A stretch of 18,047 bases of DNA, taken from the NCBI GenBank assembly GCA_964568845.1, contig CAZMSC010000026.1, forward strand, positions 1-18,047, in the 5' to 3' direction. The notes beneath the pieces were generated by a model. That model was not told the DNA's origin, ran no database searches, and saw only the letters and a program-made list of their open reading frames with translations. Position numbers and translations under genes: made by a program. This document shows, in pieces, positions 5,329-13,097 of the stretch. The stretch is from DTBU01 sp964568845 (GTDB lineage Archaea; Thermoproteota; CALKCG01; B24). Every line of letters begins with the position of its first letter. Positions within the stretch are counted from its first letter, which is position 1.

Positions 5329-6270
5329 CTATGGCAGCACTACCGTCTTAGAATAGTCTCGACCGCTAGAGGTGTGAAGCGTAACAGTAACAGCCTGACC
5401 CGATTTAAAGCCGTCAACACCTATCACTACTTTTACCGTCACATACTCTCCGGTGAGCACGGGTATACCGTTAACCAAGCTGGGGCTGACCGTGACCTGA
5501 CCCATGTACGTTGAAAAAGGCCTCCCGTTTACCGATACGTCCGTCAACATAACGTCCAAAGTCCCGGTATTACCAACCTCCAAAGTGACAGTCCAAGCCT
5601 TTCTAACCGCGTCGTAAACCGCATAAGCCGCCGGTATTTCAAGCCTCTCAAACCTAACGACTTCTGTCATACTCACCCACTCAGGCGTCATAGTCCAGTT
5701 TGCGAGAGCACCTCCAGTATAGTATATCTTCGCATCCACGTTCCTCCAAGTCCCAGCCTCAACATCGCCTAGAATCACGTACGTGTCTATGGCGACCACC
5801 CCATCAGCCTGATACGCGACTACGTGTAGCCTACTATTGTAGGCCGTTTCAAGACCCACGTTGCAGACAGCGCCGTAAACGCGTAGATATGGGTTTCCGA
5901 GGAAGGGTCTAGCATCTTCACCCTTCAAATTAACCATTATAAGCCTAGCGCCCCTTAAAGCCTCTAAACGGCTCTGTAGCTCGGCAACCTGAGCCTTTAA
6001 AGCCTCAACTTGAGCTTTTAAAGCCTCAGCCTCCAGCTCTCTAGACTCCAACTCCTCCCTTAGAGAGTACACTTCACCCTCGTAATAGGAGACGTTCTCT
6101 CTAAGCCACTCTTCAACCGTGTTAAGCCTGTCGTTTAAACTGGCTATGACCTCGTCCTTCTCCCTGAGGCTGGAGCCGTAGTTTGAAACCGTAAAAGCTA
6201 AGCCTAGCAGCAAGACTACGCATAAAACAGTTAAAAATATGGTTAAACCTCTATACGTTTCCCTACTCAT
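5329..6270 (-). CDS. Membrane-anchored coiled-coil protein with FxLYD-like and pilin-type C-terminal domains
   Basis: A 313-residue protein. Residues 8-28 are one membrane helix; 33-107 are an acidic/basic heptad coiled coil with internal near-repeats (EALKAQV twice); about 125-185 look like an FxLYD-type beta domain (YLRVYGAVCNVGLETAYNSR); 207-313 are homologous to the heads of the pilins at 1194 and 1711, from RFERLEIPAAYAV to the final KTVVLP. It lacks a class III signal peptide, so it is probably anchored in the membrane rather than built into a filament. The gene is transcribed away from the pilus operon across a 173-nt divergent promoter. It could connect a filament to membrane or S-layer, in the way proposed for ArlF/ArlG in archaella, or cap the filament. 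The last 24 codons and 3' flank nearly equal those of the 1194 pilin. Confidence 0.85.
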   Translation of the reverse strand: MSRETYRGLTIFLTVLCVVLLLGLAFTVSNYGSSLREKDEVIASLNDRLNTVEEWLRENVSYYEGEVYSLREELESRELEAEALKAQVEALKAQVAELQSRLEALRGARLIMVNLKGEDARPFLGNPYLRVYGAVCNVGLETAYNSRLHVVAYQADGVVAIDTYVILGDVEAGTWRNVDAKIYYTGGALANWTMTPEWVSMTEVVRFERLEIPAAYAVYDAVRKAWTVTLEVGNTGTLDVMLTDVSVNGRPFSTYMGQVTVSPSLVNGIPVLTGEYVTVKVVIGVDGFKSGQAVTVTLHTSSGRDYSKTVVLP

Positions 6271-6300
6271 ACCGCATCAAAATATACTTTCAATCAACCT

Positions 6301-6309
6301 ATTATAAGA
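6301..6309 (-). promoter_or_regulatory. TATA box of the minus-strand coiled-coil gene
   Basis: On the minus strand this reads CTTATAAT, about 30-40 nt ahead of the ATG at 6270, so the leader would be only a few bases to about 10 nt. No clear ribosome site precedes the start. Confidence 0.55.
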
Positions 6310-6385
6310 CTTTCCATAAAACGCCGATGAGGGAGATTTGGTATAAATTGTAAGCTATTAACTGAAATTTTGCAAAAAGTCTAAA

Positions 6386-6405
6386 GAAAACTTATATATG
6401 GATAT
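6386..6405 (+). promoter_or_regulatory. TATA/BRE promoter of the pilus operon
   Basis: GAAAACTTATATATGGATAT contains a strong TATA box at 6391-6399. The predicted transcript start is near 6420, leaving a leader of about 20 nt with AAAGGTC before the TTG at 6444. The module differs from that at 1145-1165 by one substitution and one single-base gap. TTAACTGAAA at 6358-6367 recurs at 12972-12981 ahead of the second pilus unit. Confidence 0.7.
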
Positions 6406-6443
6406 AGAGTCAACATAAATATAGCTAGTAAAAGGTCATAGTC

Positions 6444-8258
6444 TTGGGCTTAAAAAACTTCAGCATAGTAGGTGCGATATACGGATACTTCCCATGGGCT
6501 TCTAAGCTCGTGCTCTCAATCTACCGTAGGCTACCTGAAGCCCTTAAAGAAGCAGGTATCAAGGTATACCCCGAAGCATACGCGGCGACAATAGGACTAT
6601 TCACAATATTAGGCTTGATTTTAAGCATAGGTGGAATACCTCTACTGGCATTAACGCTATACGCTCCCCAGGTCTTGGGGCTTCTAAGCATAATACCCTA
6701 CTACACATACATAATATTCTTCCTAATACCCGGGCTAATACTGCTGCTGGGCATAGCCATCCCTAAGATAATGGCTTCAAACAGAGCCTCAAGCCTAGAA
6801 GCCGAAGTCCCATTCCTATCGGCATACGTAAGCGTAATGTCAACGGGAGGTATAAGCCCATACATAAGCATAGAGAGGCTTAAAAACTTCCAACTACTGC
6901 CAAACATGTCTAAAGAAGCCAAACTCATAACCCTGTGGGTTAGAGGGCTGGGCTTAGACCCTGTAACAGCCATAGAGGAGTCTGCCAAAAGCCTACCCTC
7001 CAAAGAGTACAGGGAGCTCCTACTGGGATACAGTAGCACTCTAAGAGCTGGAGGAGACGTAGTACACTACCTGCTGACAAAAACCAAAGACATCTTCGAA
7101 GACAGGCTTACGAGGCTTAGAATACTAGGCGAAAGAATGAGCGGTATGCTTGAAATATACGTGACCTTCAGCGTACTGTTGGCGTTGGGATTCTACACAA
7201 TATACATAGTCTCCCTGACGATGGCAGCATACATACCTATAGGCTTCGGAGCCAGCTTCGTACTATTCACATACATATTCCTACCAATGATATCTGTAAT
7301 GTTCCTATACATCATAGACATAATGCAGCCTAAGTACCCAAGCCTAAGGATGAGCCTATCCTACAAAGTATACTACGCGTCTATACCGTTCATGATACTA
7401 CTCATATACCTGATGGTAGCACCGTTCATGCTACCAGAAGCACCATACCCGGAGCCTCTAACACCAGTCAGAGAATTCGTAGTCTACGTAAGCCAAGACC
7501 TACTACGTTTAGAACGCGGCTTCGAAGCACCCGTGGGATTCTGCCTAGCATTCCTAATATCCACACTACCGGCGGCCCTAGTAGACTACATACACAGCAG
7601 ACATATGAAGCAGGTTGAAGGAGGCGTTACAGACTTCCTAAGAGACGTCGTAGAGATAAGGAAAACAGGCATGAGCCCTGAAAACTGCATAGTCTCCCTA
7701 GCTGAGAGAGACTACGGGAGGTTTTCAAAATACCTACGCGTCATAAGCAATCAAGTAGGATGGGGCATATCGCTGACAAGGGTTGTTGAAGGATTCATAA
7801 AGCGTGTAGACAGCTGGCTTGCAAACATAACCATGTACCTCCTAGTAGACGCGATAGAGGTTGGAGGAGGATCCCCGGAGACGCTGGATTCACTGGCAAG
7901 GTTCAGCGAAATGGTTGAAGCCGTTGAAAAGGAGAAGGATATGCGCATCAAACCCCTACTGATGGTCCCATACATAGGGGCTTTAACGTTCGTAGTGTCA
8001 ACTGTAATACTGCTAAGCTTCATGAGGTCTACGCTTCAACTCGTAGGAACATCCATAGCCTACAGCCAGTTCGTAACAACACTATTGACACCTATGATAG
8101 CCCACGTATACCTGACGGGGCTTGTAGCTGGAAAGATAAGTAGCGGAAGGGTCTCAGGGGGATTCCTACACGCAGTCATACTGATAGTGGCTACGCTGAT
8201 ATCCATAGTTTTAAGCCCGATGCTTTCAATGCCCCTACAGCTGACACCGGTCGGGTGA
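6444..8258 (+). CDS. Type IV pilus platform protein, TadC/ArlJ (T2SSF) family, two-domain
   Basis: A 604-residue polytopic membrane protein with the doubled layout of archaeal platform proteins. The first cytoplasmic T2SSF domain (about 118-245) holds EAEVPFLSAYVSVMSTGGIS and GYSSTLRAGGDVVHYLLTK. The second (about 393-525) holds GVTDFLRDVVEIRKTGMSPE and LVDAIEVGGGSPETLDSLA. About nine membrane helices lie near 47-70, 82-108, 238-260, 266-291, 308-330, 363-383, 505-526, 545-562 and 573-596. It would sit at the base of the filament and pass the motion of the ATPase at 14074 to the pilins. The start is TTG 6444, with AAAGGTC 7 nt upstream. It opens a six-gene operon and lies 6 nt before a pilin gene. 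ArlJ of an archaellum is the main alternative, but no other archaellum genes are present. Confidence 0.9.
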   Translation: MGLKNFSIVGAIYGYFPWASKLVLSIYRRLPEALKEAGIKVYPEAYAATIGLFTILGLILSIGGIPLLALTLYAPQVLGLLSIIPYYTYIIFFLIPGLILLLGIAIPKIMASNRASSLEAEVPFLSAYVSVMSTGGISPYISIERLKNFQLLPNMSKEAKLITLWVRGLGLDPVTAIEESAKSLPSKEYRELLLGYSSTLRAGGDVVHYLLTKTKDIFEDRLTRLRILGERMSGMLEIYVTFSVLLALGFYTIYIVSLTMAAYIPIGFGASFVLFTYIFLPMISVMFLYIIDIMQPKYPSLRMSLSYKVYYASIPFMILLIYLMVAPFMLPEAPYPEPLTPVREFVVYVSQDLLRLERGFEAPVGFCLAFLISTLPAALVDYIHSRHMKQVEGGVTDFLRDVVEIRKTGMSPENCIVSLAERDYGRFSKYLRVISNQVGWGISLTRVVEGFIKRVDSWLANITMYLLVDAIEVGGGSPETLDSLARFSEMVEAVEKEKDMRIKPLLMVPYIGALTFVVSTVILLSFMRSTLQLVGTSIAYSQFVTTLLTPMIAHVYLTGLVAGKISSGRVSGGFLHAVILIVATLISIVLSPMLSMPLQLTPVG

Positions 8259-8264
8259 TAGAGG

Positions 8265-8996
8265 ATGCTGAAGTCGCGTAAAGCCCTATCAGAAGTAGTA
8301 TCAACAGTCATAATAGCCGGAAGCCTACTCGTTATGGCGGCGATAGCCTCGTGGCTCGCAGTGTCGATGTTTGAAGTTCAAAGCCAGCAGGCGGAGCTTG
8401 AAAGGGCGAAGGAAGCCTTCAAAAACCTGGCAGAAGCCATAGAAGATGTGGCGGCAAAACCAGGGGCCTCAGCCTACGTGAGGTTCAGCCCTAGGGCTGG
8501 AGGCGTGGAGATCCAGCAGGACTACGCAACAATAACAGTAACAATCGGCTCATTCAGCTACAGTGATACCATAGGTGCCATACGCTACAGAGGAGGCCCA
8601 TATGCATCAGTATCTTCAAGAGTCATCATAAGAGGAGGTGCTGGAACAAACTCACATATAGTAGGCGACAGCGAAACCCCGATAGTTTGGGTTTACACAG
8701 ACCCTGCCAAGGGGAAATACGTCTACCTAGACACGGCTAGGGTTAAAGTAACAGAGCTGGGCACTATCACGGTTAACGGAGATACATATAAGGTTGTAGA
8801 AGTCCTACTGATAAAGCTGGAATACGGCAGTGCCAGCTCAGCAGCAATAGTAGATACGAAGGTATCCTGCGTAAGTAAAAACGTCACAGTAATCTCCGGC
8901 TCAAGCATAACGATAAACGTCAACGGCGACTCCCTGCCGCTAGGGAATTGCGTAGTATACTTCATCGTTTCAACCGTGAGGGTGGACTTCGTATAA
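8265..8996 (+). CDS. Pilin-like protein with class III signal peptide
   Basis: A 243-residue pilin-like protein. MLKSRKA-LSEVVSTVIIAG is a prepilin peptidase site, with cleavage expected after A7; a hydrophobic helix runs to about residue 34. A charged helical segment (AELERAKEAFKNLAEAIEDV) extends it, followed by a head of about 180 residues rich in beta strands with two late cysteines (VSCVSK and GNCVVYF) that could form a disulfide. The ATG at 8265 is 6 nt after the platform gene, with GGGTGAT across that gene's stop codon as ribosome site, so translation is probably coupled. The larger head suggests a minor pilin or a specialised subunit rather than the same protein as at 1194 and 1711. 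Confidence 0.85.
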   Translation: MLKSRKALSEVVSTVIIAGSLLVMAAIASWLAVSMFEVQSQQAELERAKEAFKNLAEAIEDVAAKPGASAYVRFSPRAGGVEIQQDYATITVTIGSFSYSDTIGAIRYRGGPYASVSSRVIIRGGAGTNSHIVGDSETPIVWVYTDPAKGKYVYLDTARVKVTELGTITVNGDTYKVVEVLLIKLEYGSASSAAIVDTKVSCVSKNVTVISGSSITINVNGDSLPLGNCVVYFIVSTVRVDFV

Positions 8997-9011
8997 TCGA
9001 GGTGAAGCTCC

Positions 9012-9623
9012 ATGAGCAGCTCGATCCCGCACGTGATTGGAACGATGGCTCTACTTATGTGTAGCATATTCGTAGTCACATCCTTCATACTGCTTGGGCT
9101 GGCTGTTCAGATAGACCTGGTTAAGCCTCAGCTTCAGGAAGTAGCCGAATACGTGGCGTCTACACTTGTAGACCTCATAACGCTGGCAAACCAGACTGAT
9201 GCGCAGCCGCTGCTATTGGTGAAGGAGCTTAGAATACCTTCAAGCGTTGCGGAGAGGGGTTTCACAGTAACCCTTGCCGATAAAAGCGGAGACCTATGCG
9301 TACATGTATGTCTAACCTTCCTGACAACAGTATCCGCCGAAGCACCTATAAACGTGCGCACTTCACATGAAGTTATAGTAGGAGGGCCTCAACAACCTCC
9401 AGGAGGCTTTCCAGTAGAATTAGATATGCTCTACAGCGGTTTGAAGCATCCGGTCGTATGGTGCTTTAAAGACGAAAAAGGCATCATCTACATTGGGCTA
9501 GGCGTGTGGAGCGAGGGTTCAACGCATGCTGAAACGGCCTCTCCGCTAGCATCCCTTAAATATAGGAGCATGGTAGATAATTATATGTGTTTTGAACGGG
9601 TGGTTGAAGCATGCATGCTTTAG
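9012..9623 (+). CDS. Monotopic pilin-operon protein, function unknown
   Basis: A 203-residue protein with one N-terminal membrane helix (about 9-33), an amphipathic stretch (KPQLQEVAEYVASTLVDLI) and a mostly beta outer domain. The N-terminus MSSSIPHVIGTM lacks the basic residue expected before a prepilin cleavage site, so it may remain uncleaved. Several cysteines are present (DLCVHVC, VVWCF, YMCFE, EACML). GAGGTGA 6 nt before the ATG is a near-perfect ribosome site. Its end overlaps the next gene by 13 nt. Position inside the operon points to a minor subunit or assembly factor. No named family is recognised. Confidence 0.75.
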   Translation: MSSSIPHVIGTMALLMCSIFVVTSFILLGLAVQIDLVKPQLQEVAEYVASTLVDLITLANQTDAQPLLLVKELRIPSSVAERGFTVTLADKSGDLCVHVCLTFLTTVSAEAPINVRTSHEVIVGGPQQPPGGFPVELDMLYSGLKHPVVWCFKDEKGIIYIGLGVWSEGSTHAETASPLASLKYRSMVDNYMCFERVVEACML

Positions 9624-11254
9624 AGTATCTAGTCGCAGGTTTAATCATGATAATATTCATATCCTTCTCCTCAGCGGTGATCATGCCGAGCGTATACATA
9701 CCTCTGACGCATATAAAAGAACAGCAACTAGACGTCCTAGCTGAGAGGATAACAGATAAAATACTTCTAACGCCTGGAATCCCATACGACTGGCAAATAG
9801 TAGAAACAGAGCCGAGTGAAATTGAACTATATCCAGATGAATATAATGTTTTAGGGGATAACAATGATGCTTCATATATTACAATCTCTATAGATAACAG
9901 TCCAATCCAATTGAACATAAGCGACCCAGACTCAGGAAATATAGGAATCACCGATGTAAAAGTTTATGTGAGATTGAAAGGAGCGGGGGTAAATACTATG
10001 GTAAATATACGTGTAAATGTAGGTTCAAAAGAAATTGATAAATTTCTTAATATAAAATTGGGAAATGATTGGGAAAATAAAAGTCTTACCTTAAGTAAAA
10101 AATCTTGGACTTGGGATGAGATAAGAGATCTGAATATTGTACTTGAGAGAAAAAATGATGATGTATATTGCTCTGAACTATGGGTTGTTATACAATGTGA
10201 GCCTACACCTGAGGGATTGCATCCAAAGGAGCTCAACGGCTTTGGCCTCGCGCTCTACGAGGAGAATGTTAAAAGCCTAGCTGAACCCTACGTCTTAGAT
10301 AGGGATAAAGTGTTAAGGTTAACCAGTGAAAGTGTTCAATTGGATCCTTTAGATGTGGCGAGAAGCCTAGGCCTCATGGAGGACAACCATCTGAAATACG
10401 GGTTTCACATAAAGATCAAACCAGCCTTAAACATCTCTAGGACTGTGACATATAATACAACTGAATATTCTAAGAAACTGTATAAGACTATTCACGTAAA
10501 AGTGATAAACTACGAAAATAAGCCGTTAGCCAATGCAAGAGTATACGGTTTAGCCATACTGTTCTATATAGATACCGATCAAAAAACGGTCGGATTGGAC
10601 TGGATCATAAACCAGACGACGACAGACGTGTTGGGTGAAGCCGACATCACATACGACTACGCAAGTGACAAAAATATTGAAGACATAATCAGCCGAAAGC
10701 CTACCGGAACATTCGACTACACTTTCCTATACATCACCTACGTAGACTTCTACGGCTTAAAATCGTATGCAATAGACTCCCTCTCAGACGTGGAGACCCC
10801 GGCTATGATAGTGCCTACCGAGGATGGGATAACAGTTCTCCACGACCCGTCTGAATTCCCCAGAGGCGCCATCCACATGCGTGGGGTCTTTGGAGTGAGC
10901 CTCCCATACATCATGTCTGAAGGCGAGGTTAAGCCGAATATATATAAAGTATGGGTTCGTACGAGGGGCGCAGAATCCTACAACATCATAAACCACGGAG
11001 GTAAAGAATACGTATACTACAGTCTTACGGGGGTGGAGCAAGAGCTTAACGCAATAGGAATATGCTTTAAGTGGACGGGTGAATTCCACTTCTACATAGT
11101 CTCCCTCCGCAAGATCATAGGTGAAGAGCTAAACTACGGTATTCTCAGTGGAATAGGCGGTAAGAAGACGATAGTCGTCGCCAAGCGCATTGTGAGGATC
11201 GAAGGTATGGATTACGTTTTCGAGTTTAAGATGTGGAGGATGGCTGAAGATTGA
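9611..11254 (+). CDS. Large monotopic surface protein of the pilus operon with an inserted jelly-roll-like domain
   Basis: A 547-residue protein with an N-terminal membrane helix (about 5-26) and a large outer part. Residues 40-60 (LDVLAERITDKILLTPGIPY) and 208-275 (NGFGLAL..., VLDRDKVLRL, ARSLGL) look like one backbone domain found in archaeal pilus loci. Between them, about residues 77-200 form a beta-rich block with VKVYVRLKGAGVNTMVNIRV, SWTWDEIRDLNIVLER and ELWVVIQCE, resembling a galactose-binding-like jelly roll. The DNA for that block (about 9840-10205) is clearly more AT-rich than its surroundings. A second beta region follows (VKVINYENKPLANARVYGLA, carboxypeptidase-regulatory/Ig-like). 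The start overlaps the previous gene by 13 nt. It is probably an adhesin-like or tip subunit, with moderate uncertainty about role. Confidence 0.75.
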   Translation: MHALEYLVAGLIMIIFISFSSAVIMPSVYIPLTHIKEQQLDVLAERITDKILLTPGIPYDWQIVETEPSEIELYPDEYNVLGDNNDASYITISIDNSPIQLNISDPDSGNIGITDVKVYVRLKGAGVNTMVNIRVNVGSKEIDKFLNIKLGNDWENKSLTLSKKSWTWDEIRDLNIVLERKNDDVYCSELWVVIQCEPTPEGLHPKELNGFGLALYEENVKSLAEPYVLDRDKVLRLTSESVQLDPLDVARSLGLMEDNHLKYGFHIKIKPALNISRTVTYNTTEYSKKLYKTIHVKVINYENKPLANARVYGLAILFYIDTDQKTVGLDWIINQTTTDVLGEADITYDYASDKNIEDIISRKPTGTFDYTFLYITYVDFYGLKSYAIDSLSDVETPAMIVPTEDGITVLHDPSEFPRGAIHMRGVFGVSLPYIMSEGEVKPNIYKVWVRTRGAESYNIINHGGKEYVYYSLTGVEQELNAIGICFKWTGEFHFYIVSLRKIIGEELNYGILSGIGGKKTIVVAKRIVRIEGMDYVFEFKMWRMAED

Positions 11255-11742
11255 AGCTTCTAAAGGCGAGAAAGGGCATAATGCGTGTAATAGAAGCCCT
11301 ATTCGCCTCAATCATAATACTCGTAGCTATCGTAGCGTCAAACCAGCTCATAGTCTTCCCAAACCCGTTCACATCTAGAACGAGGTCAGACCTAGAGAAG
11401 CTAGGCTACAACCTGATGTTTAAACTAGCCCAAGATAAAACATTTGAAAGGCTCATTCTAGACGATGACAATGGCGTTAGAATTGGATGGGAAAACGACG
11501 CTAAAATATTCCTAAGCGGCCTACTCCCCATAGGAGTATACTTCAACCTCACGGTATACGAAGTGTCAGACAGCGGAGAGGTATCACCCATCAATAGCCG
11601 ACCGATTACAAACGCTGAGAGCGAAGAAGTCTTCCTTAAAGGCGGAGACGTAGTCACAGTCATATACACCTACACTATGAAAATAGAGGATGAAACAGCC
11701 ACACTGCTATTCTACCTCATCTTAACCAGAGGAGGCAGATAG
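11251..11742 (+). CDS. Pilin-like protein with class III signal peptide
   Basis: A 163-residue protein. MKLLKARKG-IMRVIEALFA carries a KG cleavage site and a Glu six residues later, close to the Glu5 of bacterial type IV pilins; the hydrophobic helix continues to about residue 34. The head of about 125 residues is beta-rich and lacks cysteine. The TTG start sits across the preceding stop codon (4-nt overlap), so translation is probably coupled. Likely a minor pilin. The upstream ATTGA junction and lack of a strong ribosome site suggest lower or coupled expression. Confidence 0.8.
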   Translation: MKLLKARKGIMRVIEALFASIIILVAIVASNQLIVFPNPFTSRTRSDLEKLGYNLMFKLAQDKTFERLILDDDNGVRIGWENDAKIFLSGLLPIGVYFNLTVYEVSDSGEVSPINSRPITNAESEEVFLKGGDVVTVIYTYTMKIEDETATLLFYLILTRGGR

Positions 11743-11744
11743 CC

Positions 11745-12884
11745 TTGAAACGTCTAGCTAAACGCCGCAGGGGACAGTTTATAGTGGCCGCGGCAATGTT
11801 CATAGCTTTAATAATACTCTCAATGTCTCTCCTAATATACTCAGCCGGCTCAAGATACCAAACACTGGAGAAAGAACCAGTCAGAGAAATCGTGCAGACG
11901 ATAACAGACGACTTCAAAAGAATGCTAACAATAGCCCTAGCAGACTACAGCGAAGACCCGGATGATACAGCCTTCAATAGAGCCGTATCCGGCTGGGCTG
12001 ATAAAACGATCTACTGTTATTCAGGCATGGGCCTCCAATTGGATGTCACAATTCCCGATGAAAATCCATACTTTGGTCATAATGATGAGGGAGATTCATT
12101 CGAAATCGACGTTGCGTCTGTTTTAAATCTCAACATTACTAGCATAGGCTTCTACGGCTACAAATACCCACTGCAGATAAAACTAAACGTAACAATAGAT
12201 GAAGCATTATGGGGCTCTTATAATATAGGTGGAAAACTTTACATGGACTTTCTCAATATAACGGTTACAGCCTTTAAGGAAGAAAATCTGACCGTATCAG
12301 ATTTAAAAATAACCGCACTGAAAATCACCGTACGTAATGATAGTAGTGAAGAAGACATCTATTTCACCGATAAAGATATGACAGAATATCTAGATGTAAC
12401 TTACATCAGTGGATATGGAACATATATTATAACCCTGAAGCCGGACAAAGCCATACCGACTAGCCTTGAAAAAATTACAGACCTTGAAGCCTACCTTGAA
12501 TTCATGGATGGGAGAGGTATAAAAGGATATGCTCAGAAAGTAGGTGTAAATGTAAACCTCATATATGTCAGCGACATCACTATGACTTATCAGCTAAAAG
12601 GGTCAAAATACCATATATATACAGATGTTACAGTCTCAGATAGGCTTGGGAAGCCTGTTTCAGGCGCCACTGTGACGCTAAGCATAACTTTGCCAAACAA
12701 TGAGACAACACAGCTCACAGCTAAAACAGGTAATGATGGAATAGCAAATTTTGAACTTACTGTTCCTAAAAAGAAACAATATGAGGGAACATATAAAGCT
12801 ATTGTCGTTAACGTTGATAAGAAAGGATACCTCTACAATCCCAATTTTAACGTTAAGACAGAAGAAACATTAACGATTCCATAA
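11745..12884 (+). CDS. Pilin-like/adhesin-like protein with C-terminal Ig-like domain
   Basis: A 379-residue protein. MKRLAKRRRGQFIVAAAMFI is a basic leader followed by a membrane helix (to about residue 33), possibly a prepilin site near RRGQ-F. A helical segment (40-75) leads to a beta-rich body of about 200 residues. Residues 290-370 form an Ig-like domain of the invasin/Big_1 type: TVSDRLGKPVSGATVTLSIT, then a TGNDGIANF turn and a Tyr-rich strand. GAGGAGG lies 8 nt before the TTG start. It is the last gene of the six-gene operon, 2 nt after its neighbour. The outer domains are AT-richer than the N-terminal part. An adhesive or spacer subunit at the cell surface is the likeliest role. Confidence 0.78.
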   Translation: MKRLAKRRRGQFIVAAAMFIALIILSMSLLIYSAGSRYQTLEKEPVREIVQTITDDFKRMLTIALADYSEDPDDTAFNRAVSGWADKTIYCYSGMGLQLDVTIPDENPYFGHNDEGDSFEIDVASVLNLNITSIGFYGYKYPLQIKLNVTIDEALWGSYNIGGKLYMDFLNITVTAFKEENLTVSDLKITALKITVRNDSSEEDIYFTDKDMTEYLDVTYISGYGTYIITLKPDKAIPTSLEKITDLEAYLEFMDGRGIKGYAQKVGVNVNLIYVSDITMTYQLKGSKYHIYTDVTVSDRLGKPVSGATVTLSITLPNNETTQLTAKTGNDGIANFELTVPKKKQYEGTYKAIVVNVDKKGYLYNPNFNVKTEETLTIP

Positions 12885-13028
12885 CAGGAAACGTTTTCTA
12901 CAATAGCGTTATATCTGTTGAATAGATTTTTACTAGGGTATTCTTTTAAAGAATTACATGCGAATATACCGTTAACTGAAACTATATAAACCTGCTTGGG
13001 ATTTTTTCCGATTAAAAGGAGGTTTTTA
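12885..13028 (+). promoter_or_regulatory. Promoter and leader of the RING/ATPase unit
   Basis: A strong TATA box, TATATAAA at 12983-12990, is immediately preceded by TTAACTGAAA (12972-12981), a word also found 19 nt ahead of the operon promoter module at 6386. The transcript would begin near 13012 and include a GGAGGT ribosome site at 13018-13023 that serves a short leader ORF rather than the 13098 gene. Confidence 0.65.
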
Positions 13029-13079
13029 TTGGTAAAAATCCTTAGAAAACATATTAATAACCATCTTCTAAATATTTAA
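13029..13079 (+). CDS. Possible leader peptide ORF (16 residues)
   Basis: TTG 13029 lies 5 nt after a perfect GGAGGT, the best ribosome site in this unit, and encodes MVKILRKHINNHLLNI before TAA. It ends 18 nt before the TTG of the RING gene, whose own AAGGGG site (13086-13090) lies just after this stop codon. Translation could be coupled or used for regulation. It may instead be a chance ORF after a relic ribosome site. Confidence 0.4.
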   Translation: MVKILRKHINNHLLNI

Positions 13080-13097
13080 ACGTATAAGGGGATTAAA

